The notes: generated by a model not told the origin, from the letters alone. Shown: positions 41,465 to 48,990, counted from the first letter of the stretch. The stretch: DNA of 64,000 bases from Actinoallomurus vinaceus (GCF_039542055.1 NZ_BAABHK010000003.1:310001-374000), one strand, 5' to 3'. Program-made: numbers and translations.

Positions 41465-41497
41465 GGCGCTACAGGCCGCTCGGCGGCCTGTAGCGCC
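41465..41497. terminator. Bidirectional terminator between protease and NmrA-type gene
   Basis: Perfect 15-bp stem (arms 41465-41479, GGCGCTACAGGCCGC, and 41483-41497) with a TCG loop, placed between two convergent genes. Confidence 0.8.
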
Positions 41498-41505
41498 CTT
41501 GATCG

Positions 41506-42375
41506 TCAGGCGGTCAGCAGCGTCGCACGTTCGGCCGCGAAGAACTCGGCGATCGACGTGGGCCGGTGACCGGTGAGCCGTTCGGCCGCGTGGGTCAGGA
41601 CGTCGAACCAGCCCTCCCGGCGCGTGACACCGGCTTCGGTCCACGCCTCGGCGAGTGGTGCCGGCATCCCCAGTTCGGTGAGACGCATCGGCATCTCCTC
41701 GTCCGTCGCCGGCATGAGCCGCACGCGACGGCCGGACGCCTCGGTCAGCGCCTCCGCGATGTCCGTGTCCCTGACGGCCTCCGGCCCGGTGACCTCCAGG
41801 AACTGCCCCTCGCAGCCGCCGTCGGCCAGCGCCGCGGCGGCGACGGCGGCGCTGTCGTCCCGGGTGAGGTAACCGACCCGCCCGTCACCGGCGTTGCTGG
41901 GCAGCCGCCCACCGGCCACCGCCCGCTGCGCGACCCCGAGGTAGGTCAGCATCTCGGGCCACACATTGAAGCGCAGTGCGGTGAACGCCGGCCCGGACGA
42001 GGCCAGCAGACGTTCGGTGTCCCGATGATCCGGGACGACCCGCACCGGGTTCCCCGGTTCGCCCGCGCGTGCCACCGACGTGTAGACGACGTGGCCGACA
42101 CCGGCCTTCGCCGCCGCGTCGATCGCGTTGGCGTGCTTCGGCACCCGGCCCGTGATGGCGTCAAGACTGATGATCAGCAGCCGTTCGACCCCGTCGAACG
42201 CCCGTACGAGCCCGTCGGGGTCGGAGAAATCGGCGACGCGGGTCTCCACCCCCACCGCGGGGACCCGGTCCGGCGTACGGGAGAGGGCGACCACCCGAGA
42301 GGCGTCGACGCGCTCCACGAGGTGCTTCAGAGTGCGGCCGCCCAGGTTTCCGGAGGCTCCGCAGACAGCGATCAC
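41506..42375 (-). CDS. NmrA-type NAD(P)H-binding oxidoreductase/reductase
   Basis: A 289-aa protein starting at GTG 42375 with AAGGAG 8 nt upstream. The N-terminal Rossmann motif is VIAVCGASGNLGG. VVALSRTPDRVP, GVERLLIISLD, VVYTSVARAG and FNVWPEML follow the pattern of NmrA-like and quinone-oxidoreductase-2 (QOR2) SDR proteins. Reaction unknown; related proteins reduce quinones or sense NADP(H). It is divergent from an HxlR-type regulator with a 79-bp shared gap, a common arrangement in which the regulator controls the reductase. Its first 90 bp reappear as a fragment at 45822. Confidence 0.85.
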   Translation of the reverse strand: MIAVCGASGNLGGRTLKHLVERVDASRVVALSRTPDRVPAVGVETRVADFSDPDGLVRAFDGVERLLIISLDAITGRVPKHANAIDAAAKAGVGHVVYTSVARAGEPGNPVRVVPDHRDTERLLASSGPAFTALRFNVWPEMLTYLGVAQRAVAGGRLPSNAGDGRVGYLTRDDSAAVAAAALADGGCEGQFLEVTGPEAVRDTDIAEALTEASGRRVRLMPATDEEMPMRLTELGMPAPLAEAWTEAGVTRREGWFDVLTHAAERLTGHRPTSIAEFFAAERATLLTA

Positions 42376-42454
42376 GGCAATGGCTCCTTGGTTCCGATCA
42401 CTTACGTACGCTGATCTTGTGTCGATCGGACCGGCCGCGAAAGAAGGCACTTTC

Positions 42455-42847
42455 ATGTCCACTGGTGACGCCGCCGTCGCCCTGTCCACACCGGTGACGG
42501 TCGAAGAGCACGAGACCTGCCCGGCGACCGGGGTGCTACGCCGGGTCGGCGAGAAGTGGGGCGTTCTGGTGCTGTCGCTCCTGGACGCGCGGCCGTACGG
42601 CTTCAACGAGTTGGACCGGGCGATCCAGGGACTCAGCCGCCGCGTGCTCACCCGCACCCTGCGCACGCTCGAACGCGACGGCCTGATCAGCCGGACCGTC
42701 CACCCTGGCCGGCCGCCGAGAGTGGAGTACGCCCTCACCGACCTCGGACGATCCTTCCGCGAACCGTTGCTCATGCTGGGCCGGTGGGCCGTCGACCACG
42801 AGACCGAGATCCGGGCCGCTCGCGCCCGCTTCGATGGTGGGGTCTAG
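42455..42847 (+). CDS. HxlR-family transcriptional regulator
   Basis: A 130-aa winged-helix protein. ATG 42455 has GAAGG 7 nt upstream. HETCPATGVLRRVGEKWGVLVL contains the N-terminal Cys typical of redox-sensing HxlR members, followed by RRVLTRTLRTLERDGLISR (recognition helix region) and PPRVEYALTDLG (wing). It is divergent from the NmrA-type gene and likely its regulator, perhaps responding to electrophiles or quinones. The 97-bp direct repeat begins within its last codons. Confidence 0.88.
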   Translation: MSTGDAAVALSTPVTVEEHETCPATGVLRRVGEKWGVLVLSLLDARPYGFNELDRAIQGLSRRVLTRTLRTLERDGLISRTVHPGRPPRVEYALTDLGRSFREPLLMLGRWAVDHETEIRAARARFDGGV

Positions 42848-42938
42848 GGTCCGGTGAAGGTGCAGGGCAGGCGCTTGTAGCCGTTGATGAAGCCGGACAG
42901 CAGGCGGTCGGGTTCGCCGTCGGCGCGGATGTCCGGCA
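42842..42938. repeat. 97-bp direct repeat, left copy (orphan fragment of the P450 3' end)
   Basis: Identical base for base to 45934-46030, where it is the 3' end of the intact P450 gene. Here it is a gene fragment attached to the HxlR stop. About 20 further bp to the left are also similar (17 of 20). Confidence 0.95.
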
Positions 42939-43110
42939 ACGCCGTCCTCGCTGCTCCGGCACGGTGACCGGGCTCCGCGCGTTGTCACTGGCCGTCGGTA
43001 GCGTGACCGATCCGAAGTTTTCTCATGCCGGTGTCGAAAACGCGGCCCCCCGTTCGAAGACCGGGTGTCAGGGCTGCCGAGCCCGATCACTTCATCATGG
43101 GAGGACTGCC
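42939..43110 (+). promoter_or_regulatory. Upstream region of the reductase-DGPF-sigma operon with an ECF-like promoter
   Basis: TGTCGA at 43032-43037, then 17 nt, then CGA at 43055-43057. As recalled, ECF42 sigma factors recognise a TGTCGA -35 with a CGA/TC-type -10, so this may be the autoregulated promoter of the operon that ends in the ECF gene at 44500. The rest of the region has no recognisable gene. Confidence 0.5.
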
Positions 43111-43659
43111 ATGCGCAGGATCATCGCTTCGACCTACACGACGCTCGACGGCTACATCGACAACCCGCACGAGTGGTCGCTCCAGTACAACGACGAGGGA
43201 GCTCAGAAGTACGCTTTCGAGCTCACCCTCGGTGCCGACGCGCTGCTGCTCGGCCGTGTCACCTACGAAGGCATGGCTCAGGCGTGGCCGAACATGGGCG
43301 GCAATCCCTACGCCGACCACGTCAACTCGATCGCCAAGTACGTCGTGGCCTCCGAGCCGGTCGACATCGCCGCGTGGGGACCGTCAACCGTGGTCCCCGG
43401 GGGCAAGTTGGTCGAGACAGTAGGCCAGCTCAAGCAGCAGGACGGCGCCGATATTCTCATCTGGGGCAGCGGTCGCCTCACCGATGATCTCGCCGCGGCC
43501 GGCCTGCTCGACGAGTACCGCACCTGGCTCTACCCCGTGATCAAGGGCCACGGCCAGCCGCTCTTCCGGCCGGAGAGCACCGGTCCGGTCAAGCTGGTCG
43601 ACACGGTCACCTTCGACTCGGGCGTCGTCGTGCTCACCTATCGCCCGGCCGCGGCATGA
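43111..43659 (+). CDS. Dihydrofolate reductase-like (RibD C-terminal) protein
   Basis: A 182-aa single-domain protein with GGGAGGA 5 nt before the ATG. MRRIIASTYTTLDGYI, ADALLLGRVTYEGMAQAWP, KYVVAS, DILIWGSGRL and DEYRTWLYPVIKGHGQPLF are typical of the small RibD_C/DHFR-like proteins of actinomycetes, whose physiological reaction is unknown. It probably binds NADPH. It is the first gene of an apparent four-gene operon with a DUF1801 protein, a DGPF protein and an ECF sigma factor, all inside the 97-bp direct repeats. Confidence 0.88.
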   Translation: MRRIIASTYTTLDGYIDNPHEWSLQYNDEGAQKYAFELTLGADALLLGRVTYEGMAQAWPNMGGNPYADHVNSIAKYVVASEPVDIAAWGPSTVVPGGKLVETVGQLKQQDGADILIWGSGRLTDDLAAAGLLDEYRTWLYPVIKGHGQPLFRPESTGPVKLVDTVTFDSGVVVLTYRPAAA

Positions 43660-43703
43660 CAGGCGCGACGAGACGAGCGTCGGATCGAACACTTGAGGAC
43701 CGG

Positions 43704-44048
43704 ATGAACGACGACGTAACGGCCTACATCGAGAAGACGAAGCCCTGGCAGGCTCAGGTGTGTACGAGGCTGCGGGAGATGATGCACCGGACCATTCCCG
43801 GGGTCGAGGAAGCGTTCCAGTATGGAAAGCCCCACTTCCTTCGCGATGGCCGTCACTCGGCGGTGATCCACGTCGCGCGGGACAAGGTCTCGTTCATGGT
43901 GTTCGACGCGGTCGGCGTCGAGGCCGTGCCGGGATTTCTTCGGCCGCTCGGCAACGGTGAGCGGAAGGCCGTCGACATCCGTGAAGGCGACGAGGTCGGC
44001 TACGACCTCCTCGCCGACATCCTGCGCCGTACCGGCGGCGCGCGCTGA
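43704..44048 (+). CDS. DUF1801 (YdhG-like) protein
   Basis: A 114-aa protein. The ATG at 43704 with GAGGA 5 nt upstream is preferred to an earlier ATG overlapping the previous stop, which has no site. It carries the DUF1801 core: VTAYIEKTKPWQAQVCTRL, PGVEEAFQYGKPHFLRDGR and VSFMVFDAV. Function unknown; the fold resembles frataxin/YdhG-like small proteins. Genes of this family often travel with YCII and RibD_C genes in ECF-linked clusters, as here. Confidence 0.82.
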   Translation: MNDDVTAYIEKTKPWQAQVCTRLREMMHRTIPGVEEAFQYGKPHFLRDGRHSAVIHVARDKVSFMVFDAVGVEAVPGFLRPLGNGERKAVDIREGDEVGYDLLADILRRTGGAR

Positions 44049-44071
44049 CCGACAAGGAAGGAAACCGCATC

Positions 44072-44497
44072 GTGCGCGTCATGGTGATGACGAAGGGGAC
44101 CGGCGCTGATGAGGGCCAAGGCCAGCCGTCCCAGGAGATGTTCGAGAAGATGCAGGCCTACAACGAACAACTCGTCAAAGCCGGCATCCTGCTCGCCGGG
44201 GAAGGTCTGAAGCCCAGCGACGCCGGGGCCCAGGTGGTCTTTACGGCGGGAGAGACCTCGGTGGTCGACGGGCCGTTCACGGAGTCGAAGGAGATCATCG
44301 CCGGGTACTGGATCTGGGAGGTCAGCTCGCTCGCGGAGGCCGTGGAGTGGGCCAGGCGGTGCCCCTTCGACCCTCGATACGGCGCAACGCAGGTGCTTGA
44401 GATCCGGCCGTTCTTCGACATGGCGGACTTCGCGGAGGTCGTCGACTCCCAGACGCTTGCGAAGGGCCAGGAGCTCATCGAGCGGGGCGATGCCTGA
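44072..44497 (+). CDS. YCII/DGPF-domain protein
   Basis: A 141-aa protein starting at GTG 44072 with AAGGAAGG upstream. It has the family's DGPF motif in VVDGPFTESKEIIAGYWIWEV and the usual VRVMVMTKG start. The biochemical role of DGPF proteins is not established; they are the standard genomic partners of ECF42 sigma factors. The stop is 2 bp before the sigma-factor ATG, so the two are translationally linked. A C-terminal extension of about 25 residues follows the domain. Confidence 0.9.
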   Translation: MRVMVMTKGTGADEGQGQPSQEMFEKMQAYNEQLVKAGILLAGEGLKPSDAGAQVVFTAGETSVVDGPFTESKEIIAGYWIWEVSSLAEAVEWARRCPFDPRYGATQVLEIRPFFDMADFAEVVDSQTLAKGQELIERGDA

Positions 44498-44499
44498 TC

Positions 44500-45759
44500 A
44501 TGGATGTCCGCCAGTCGATCGGGGCGGTGTGGCGGATCGAGTCGCCACAGATCATCGCCACGCTCGCCCGGCAGATCGGAGATGTCGCGATAGCGGAGGA
44601 CCTCGCCTCCGAGGCGTTCGTGGCCGCCCTCGAACAGTGGCCCCGCGACGGCATCCCGCTGCGGCCGGGAGCGTGGCTGATGTCCACCGCCCGGCACAAG
44701 GCGATCGACCGTGCCCGACGCGAGGAGGCCGGCCGGTGCAAGGCGGCGCTGCTCGCGGCCGACCTGGACGACCGGACACCGGACGCCGCCGAGCAAGCGC
44801 TCGACCCGATTCCCGACGACTTGCTCACGCTCATCTTCATCGCCTGCCACCCGGTACTCTCGCCCGAGTCGCGGGTGGCGCTCACTCTGCGCCTGGTCGC
44901 TGGTCTGACCACCGAGGAGATCGCCCACGCCTTCCTCGTCCCTTCCGCCACGCTCGGCCAACGCATCTCGCGGGCGAAGCGCACACTGTCCGAAGCGCGC
45001 GTTCCCTTCGAATCCCCGCAGGCCGGGGAACTGCCGGCGCGGGTCAGCGCGGTGCTCGAAGTCGTCTACCTCGTCTTCAACGAGGGCTACACGGCGACGT
45101 CCGGCGAGAGGTGGGTACGACGAGACCTGGCCTTGGAAGCGATGCGGCTCGGACGGGTACTCGCCGGGCTGCTGCCGCGTGAACCCGAGGTTTTCGGGCT
45201 GGTCGCGCTTATGGAACTGCAGGCCTCGCGGTTCCCCACCCGTACCGATGCGGACGGCGCACCGGTGCTGCTCGAACACCAGGACCGGACCCGCTGGGAC
45301 CGTACGCTCATCACCCACGGTCTCGCCATGCTCGACCGGGCGACCGGTCTGCGCCGCCCACTCGGGCCCTACACACTCCAGGCCGCCATCGCCGCGTACC
45401 ACGCCCGGGCAGCCACCTTCGTCGACACCGACTGGGCCGCCATCGTCGCGCTCTACGACGCCCTCGCCCAGCTGACCCCGTCTCCCGTGATCGAGCTCAA
45501 CCGGGCGGTGGCGCTGCTCTACACCGATGGGCCAGAGGCCGCGCTGGCGGCGGCCGACTCCCTCCGAGAGGATCGAAGGCTCGCCCGGTACCACCTGCTC
45601 GGTGCGGTCCGGGGCGACATCCTTCTCCGCCTCGGCCGGAACACCGAGGCGGCCGAAGAACTGGAGCGCGCCGCCCAACTCGCGCCCACCTGGCGTGAGC
45701 GCAGGCTCCTGCTCGAACGAATGGCTCAAGCACTCGCCGATCGTCCCGCAGATCGCTGA
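44500..45759 (+). CDS. ECF sigma factor of the ECF42 type with long TPR-like C-terminal extension
   Basis: A 419-aa protein. Sigma region 2 is at about 10-80 (AEDLASEAFVAALEQW, PGAWLMSTARHKAIDR). Region 4 is at about 120-165 (ALTLRLVAGLTTEEIAHAFLV, RISRAKRTL). An alpha-helical extension of about 240 residues contains LAPREPEV-type and TPR-like segments (EVVYLVFNEGYTA, SPVIELNRAVAL, YHLLGAVRGDILLRLGRNTEA). This architecture with an adjacent DGPF gene defines ECF42, which has no anti-sigma factor; the extension itself is thought to modulate activity. It likely transcribes its own operon from the TGTCGA-containing promoter near 43032. Confidence 0.92.
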   Translation: MDVRQSIGAVWRIESPQIIATLARQIGDVAIAEDLASEAFVAALEQWPRDGIPLRPGAWLMSTARHKAIDRARREEAGRCKAALLAADLDDRTPDAAEQALDPIPDDLLTLIFIACHPVLSPESRVALTLRLVAGLTTEEIAHAFLVPSATLGQRISRAKRTLSEARVPFESPQAGELPARVSAVLEVVYLVFNEGYTATSGERWVRRDLALEAMRLGRVLAGLLPREPEVFGLVALMELQASRFPTRTDADGAPVLLEHQDRTRWDRTLITHGLAMLDRATGLRRPLGPYTLQAAIAAYHARAATFVDTDWAAIVALYDALAQLTPSPVIELNRAVALLYTDGPEAALAAADSLREDRRLARYHLLGAVRGDILLRLGRNTEAAEELERAAQLAPTWRERRLLLERMAQALADRPADR

Positions 45760-45821
45760 CTCCGCACACTCAGCTCAGTCCGCGGATATCACGAGAATGC
45801 GGAGCCTGCTCAAGAGCATGG

Positions 45822-45938
45822 GACCAGAATGAAGGAGCCGTTGCCATGCTCGCTGTCTGCGGGGCCTCCGGAAACCTGGGCGGCCGCGCTCTGAAGTACC
45901 TCGTGGAGCGTGTGCGCCCGTTTCGATGGCGGCGTCTA
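45822..45938 (+). pseudogene. Mosaic remnant: NmrA-type gene start fused to HxlR gene end
   Basis: Bases 45822-45911 are about 90% identical to the first codons and ribosome site of the NmrA-type gene at 42375 (reverse strand there): AAGGAGCC-TTGCC, then AVCGASGNLGGR-L-LVERV. Bases about 45912-45938 then match the last codons of the HxlR gene (CGCCCGTTTCGATGGCGGCGTCTAG-type), but in another frame relative to the first part. No functional protein is expected. It borders the right copy of the 97-bp repeat. Confidence 0.75.
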
Positions 45939-46030
45939 GGGTCCGGTGAAGGTGCAGGGCAGGCGCTTGTAGCCGTTGATGAAGCCGGACAGCAGGCGGT
46001 CGGGTTCGCCGTCGGCGCGGATGTCCGGCA
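45934..46030. repeat. 97-bp direct repeat, right copy (3' end of the P450 gene)
   Basis: Identical to 42842-42938. Here it forms the genuine C-terminal codons of the P450, so this copy is the parental one. Together the copies bracket 3.1 kb carrying the sigma-factor operon. Confidence 0.95.
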
Positions 46031-47228
46031 GGCGGGTGAACAGCTCCCGGAGCATGACGGTGATCTCCCGGCGGGCCAGGTTCGCACCGAGGCAGAAGTG
46101 GGGACCCGGGCCGCCGAAGCCGACGTGCGGGTTGGAATCCCGGGTGATGTCGAAGACGTCCGGGTGGTCGAACACCGTCTCGTCGCGGTTGGCGGAGTTG
46201 TAGAACAGCAGCACCTTGTCGCCGGCCTTGTAGGTGTGGCCGTTCATCTCGTGGTCGCGGGTGAGGTTGCGCCGCATGAAGATCACCGGCGTGGAGTAGC
46301 GCACGATCTCCTCGACGGCGCCGCCAATCCGGCCCTCGAAGTCCTCCAGCAGCACGGCCCGCTGGTCGGGGAAGTCGGTGAACAGCTTCAGCGCGTGGCT
46401 GAGGGCCGTCCGCGTCGTCTCGTTGCCCGCGACGACGAGCAGCAGGAAGAAGGACCCGAGTTCGCGGGTCGTCAGGTGCTCGCCGTCGACGTTGGCGGTC
46501 ACCAGGGCCGAGGTCAGGTCACCGGTCGGGTTCTTCATGCGCTCGCGCCCGAGGCGGGCGGCGAGCCGGTGCAGGTCGCGGGCCGCCCACATGATCTTGA
46601 GCAGCGCGCGGCCGGCGGCGACCCGGCTCATCTCTGCTCCCGGCGTGACGCCGGTGTACTCCGGGTCGGAGTTGCCGAGGATCACGTTGGTCCGCCGGAC
46701 CACCCGGGCGTGGTAGTGCTCGGGGATGCCGAGCATGTCGCAGATGACCTCGACCGGCAGGCGGACGGCGACCTTGGAGACGAAGTCGCCCGGACCGGTC
46801 TCGACCAGCTCGTCGACGATCCGCGCGGCGCGTCGCCGGATGTCGTCCTCGGTCTTGGCGAGCATCTTCGGCGTGAAGGCGCGCGACACGATGCGGCGGA
46901 TCTTGGCGTGCCGCGGGTCGTCCAAGTTGATCAGCGAGCCGAAGAACCGTTCCATGTACGCGGGGAAGTCCGGGATGCTGGTCGCGCTCGGCTCACTGCT
47001 GAAGACGTCCGGGTGGCGGCTCGCCTCGCTGACGTCCGCGTGCCGGACCAGCGCGTAGAAGCCCTTGCCCGGCCGTACGAACGGGACGGGGATCTCGCTG
47101 AAGAACGCCGGGTGCTCCCGCGCCCGCAAGGCCGCGAACGTGGCCTCCCGCTCCTCGACGGGCAACGCCCAGAACTCCAACGCGGACAGAGGGAGCTCCG
47201 ATGGGGCCGGGCCGGACCGGATCGTCAT
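45936..47228 (-). CDS. Cytochrome P450
   Basis: A 430-aa soluble P450. I-helix VVAGNETTRTAL (about 263-274), ExxR in EEIVRYSTPV, and the heme loop FGGPGPHFCLGANLAR with the ligand Cys at about 379. The pattern HVGFGGPGPHFCLG and the RRNLTRDHEMNGH segment recall actinobacterial steroid/fatty-acid P450s of the CYP125/142/124 group, but substrate is not assigned. ATG 47228 has GGAAGG upstream; an ATG 30 nt earlier has none. No ferredoxin gene is adjacent. Its last 95 bp are duplicated at 42842. Confidence 0.92.
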   Translation of the reverse strand: MTIRSGPAPSELPLSALEFWALPVEEREATFAALRAREHPAFFSEIPVPFVRPGKGFYALVRHADVSEASRHPDVFSSEPSATSIPDFPAYMERFFGSLINLDDPRHAKIRRIVSRAFTPKMLAKTEDDIRRRAARIVDELVETGPGDFVSKVAVRLPVEVICDMLGIPEHYHARVVRRTNVILGNSDPEYTGVTPGAEMSRVAAGRALLKIMWAARDLHRLAARLGRERMKNPTGDLTSALVTANVDGEHLTTRELGSFFLLLVVAGNETTRTALSHALKLFTDFPDQRAVLLEDFEGRIGGAVEEIVRYSTPVIFMRRNLTRDHEMNGHTYKAGDKVLLFYNSANRDETVFDHPDVFDITRDSNPHVGFGGPGPHFCLGANLARREITVMLRELFTRLPDIRADGEPDRLLSGFINGYKRLPCTFTGP

Positions 47229-47304
47229 CACGCCACCGCCTTCCGGATCGACCTCCATGCTCAGGTAAGTGAGCGGTTACGGTCAAGAGGCGAAGCGATC
47301 CCGG

Positions 47305-47807
47305 TCACGGCGCTTGGGAGCAGCCGAGGTGCCCGGCCGGGAGACCTGGCATGAAGCGCCCGCCGCTCTCGTAGACCGCGTCGATGTCGCCGCCGCACTC
47401 GTGCCGGCGGTCTGAACCGCGAGTGGCCATCAGGACGACCGTGTCGGCCTTGATCAGCTCGATCAGACGAGGCGAACGACCGGGGCCGAAGCAGAACCAC
47501 CTCTGGTCCCCCGACCGCGGGTCGCGGACCACGGCTGTACGACGGCCGCCACGACCGCCGCTGCCCGGCCGAAGCCGGGCGACGGGACCGGCACCGCTTC
47601 GAGTGCTCGGGGGGTCGCTCGCCTGAGCACCTGGGCCCAGTCCTGGCCGCCCATCCCAACCGACACGACGTACTTCGGAACGGAAAGGCCGGAAGGCGCG
47701 GGCGCCGTGGTCTCGGAGGAGACTGTGGCCGCCATCGCCGCCACGACCACGCCCGAAACGAGCCACACGCGTGCCGTACGCCCGAATCGCCGTGCGGCCC
47801 CGCCCAT
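47305..47807 (-). pseudogene. Frameshifted small secreted-protein gene (hypothetical)
   Basis: The first part, from ATG 47807, encodes a signal peptide and a plausible mature start (VWLVSGVVVAAMAATVSSE, VPKYVVSVGMGGQDWAQVL). That frame then turns into low-complexity coding and stops at 47463. A different frame continues with natural-looking protein (RWFCFGPGRSPRLIELIKAD, GGDIDAVYESGGRFMPGL) to a stop at 47305. The total length is not a multiple of three. This is best explained by a frameshift (mutation or sequencing error) in one secreted protein of about 167 residues. No family was recognised. Confidence 0.5.
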
Positions 47808-47838
47808 CCGCCGTCCCCTCTCAAGATCGCGAAGGGGG

Positions 47839-48015
47839 TCAGCTTACAGGCGGGGCGTCAGTCGTGAATTGCGCCGTCAGACTGGCGGCCTCCTGGGAGG
47901 TCAGCGGCGCCACCTCGACGCACGCCTCGTCGTTGACCGCAGTGCTGACTGAGCTTTTGCGCCATTGCGCCCATCCGCTGATCTCCAATCGCCGTTCGAT
48001 CAGGACGCGCGGCAT
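47839..48015 (-). CDS. DUF397 protein, copy 1 (with residual XRE tail at N-terminus)
   Basis: A 58-aa frame. The DUF397 core is clear (WRKSSVSTAVNDEACVEVAP, then SQEAASLTAQF). The preceding residues, VLIERRLEIS, match the C-terminal end of the neighbouring XRE regulator (ALIERRLEAI), showing that the gene arose by duplication of the XRE end plus DUF397. A shorter start is possible at TTG near LEISGW. DUF397 proteins are small partners of XRE-DUF5753 regulators. Whether this copy is expressed is unclear. Confidence 0.65.
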   Translation of the reverse strand: MPRVLIERRLEISGWAQWRKSSVSTAVNDEACVEVAPLTSQEAASLTAQFTTDAPPVS

Positions 48016-48243
48016 CCTCGGACGCCGTGAGCTTCGCTGGCACAGGCCGCGCCGGTCAGCGGCCGTTGTCGTCGGCCGTGGGTTGCGCCGTCAAGTCGAC
48101 GGCCTCCTGCCAGGTAACCGGCGCGACCTCGACGCATGCCTCGTCGTTGACGCCTCCGCTGTGGGAGCTCTTCCGCCACTGCATCGCCACTCGATGGCCT
48201 CCAATCGCCGCTCGATCAGGGCGCGTGAGGCGTCGTCGGACGC
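47869..48243. repeat. Diverged tandem duplication of XRE 3' end plus DUF397
   Basis: Segments 47869-48025 and 48083-48243 align along their length, both containing TTGCGCCGTCA, GGCCTCCTG, ACCTCGACGCA-GCCTCGTCGTTGAC, and CTCCAATCGCCG-TCGATCAGG. Identity is moderate, so the duplication is old. Confidence 0.75.
48056..48184 (-). CDS. DUF397 protein, copy 2
   Basis: A 42-aa protein, MQWRKSSHSGGVNDEACVEV then AP-TWQEAVDLTAQ, a short but standard DUF397 domain. The start is at ATG 48184; a GTG 6 nt earlier is possible. It overlaps the 3' end of the XRE regulator gene in a different frame by about 94 bp, which is unusually long. Members of this family are believed to act with the XRE-DUF5753 regulator in control of differentiation and antibiotic production. 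Confidence 0.75.
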   Translation of the reverse strand: MQWRKSSHSGGVNDEACVEVAPVTWQEAVDLTAQPTADDNGR

Positions 48244-48990
48244 TGCCTTCTGCCCAATCAGGTCGAAGTCCAGCCGGAACTCTTCGACCTCGCCGCACAT
48301 CTCAATGAGCCGACCGCCTCGCGCTGCTCCAGCGTAGGCAATATCCCGGGTGATGATGCGGAACGGACCATCCTTTCCGATATGGGCACCCGCCGAGCGC
48401 GGGATGATGCGGATGGAGATGTGCGGCCGCTGTATCAGTTCGAGCAGATGCCGGAGTTGTGCCTGCATGACCTCGGCGCCGCCGATGCAGTCATCCAGGA
48501 TGTCCTCGTCTAGCAGCGCCCAAACGTAGGGCGGATCGGGCCTGTCCAGAATCGCGGCCTGCCGGTCCATCCTTGCCTGGAGTGTCCCCTCGAGATCCCC
48601 GACGTTGCTTCTGGCCAGCAGCAGGGCTCGCGCGTAGTCCTCGGTCTGGAACGGGGGAGGAATGTACTGACCCTGATAGATCCTGATCAGTCGGGCGATG
48701 ACCTCGTACGCGGTGACCGACTGGGCCCAGTCGGGGTTGTGGCCGTTTTGGGCGTACCAGAGCAGGAGCTCGAAGAGGCCGCCGGTCCGGAAGTGACGAT
48801 CGATGATCTTCGCTTGCCTCTCATCGATCTTTCTACGTCCCGCTTCGACGTTGGAGACCGTCTTCCCGGAAAGACCCCAGGTGTCAACGGCCTGATCAAC
48901 CAGATTACGAACGAGATAGACGTTCTCCGCGTAAGCGAACATCTTAAGATCGAACCTGCGGGGAATCTCGTACGCTCGGGTGAGGTCCAT
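48091..48990 (-). CDS. XRE-family regulator with DUF5753 domain
   Basis: A 299-aa protein from ATG 48990. The helix-turn-helix is only partly recognisable: WGLSGKTVSNVEAGRRKIDE (about 40-60) corresponds to the recognition helix, but the first helices (ENVYLVRNLVDQAVDT) are unlike the family consensus. The DUF5753 region is typical: LIRIYQGQYIPPPFQTEDYARALL, RMDRQAAIL, ALLDEDILDDCIGGAEVMQAQL, ISIRIIPRSAGAH and RDIAYAGAARGGRLIE. The C-terminus runs about 28 residues past the usual end, through the start of DUF397 copy 2 in another frame, so the natural stop may have been lost. Confidence 0.8.
   Translation of the reverse strand: MDLTRAYEIPRRFDLKMFAYAENVYLVRNLVDQAVDTWGLSGKTVSNVEAGRRKIDERQAKIIDRHFRTGGLFELLLWYAQNGHNPDWAQSVTAYEVIARLIRIYQGQYIPPPFQTEDYARALLLARSNVGDLEGTLQARMDRQAAILDRPDPPYVWALLDEDILDDCIGGAEVMQAQLRHLLELIQRPHISIRIIPRSAGAHIGKDGPFRIITRDIAYAGAARGGRLIEMCGEVEEFRLDFDLIGQKAASDDASRALIERRLEAIEWRCSGGRAPTAEASTTRHASRSRRLPGRRPST

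Noticed and set aside
42842..46030. Insertion sequence or integron flanked by the 97-bp repeats
   Set aside because: There is no transposase, integrase, terminal inverted repeat or short target duplication; the repeats are gene-derived.
45846..47354. Apparent 502-residue NmrA-like fusion protein on the plus strand
   Set aside because: Only the first 22 or so residues are NmrA-like; the rest is the antisense of the P450 gene. It is a fragment at a recombination scar.
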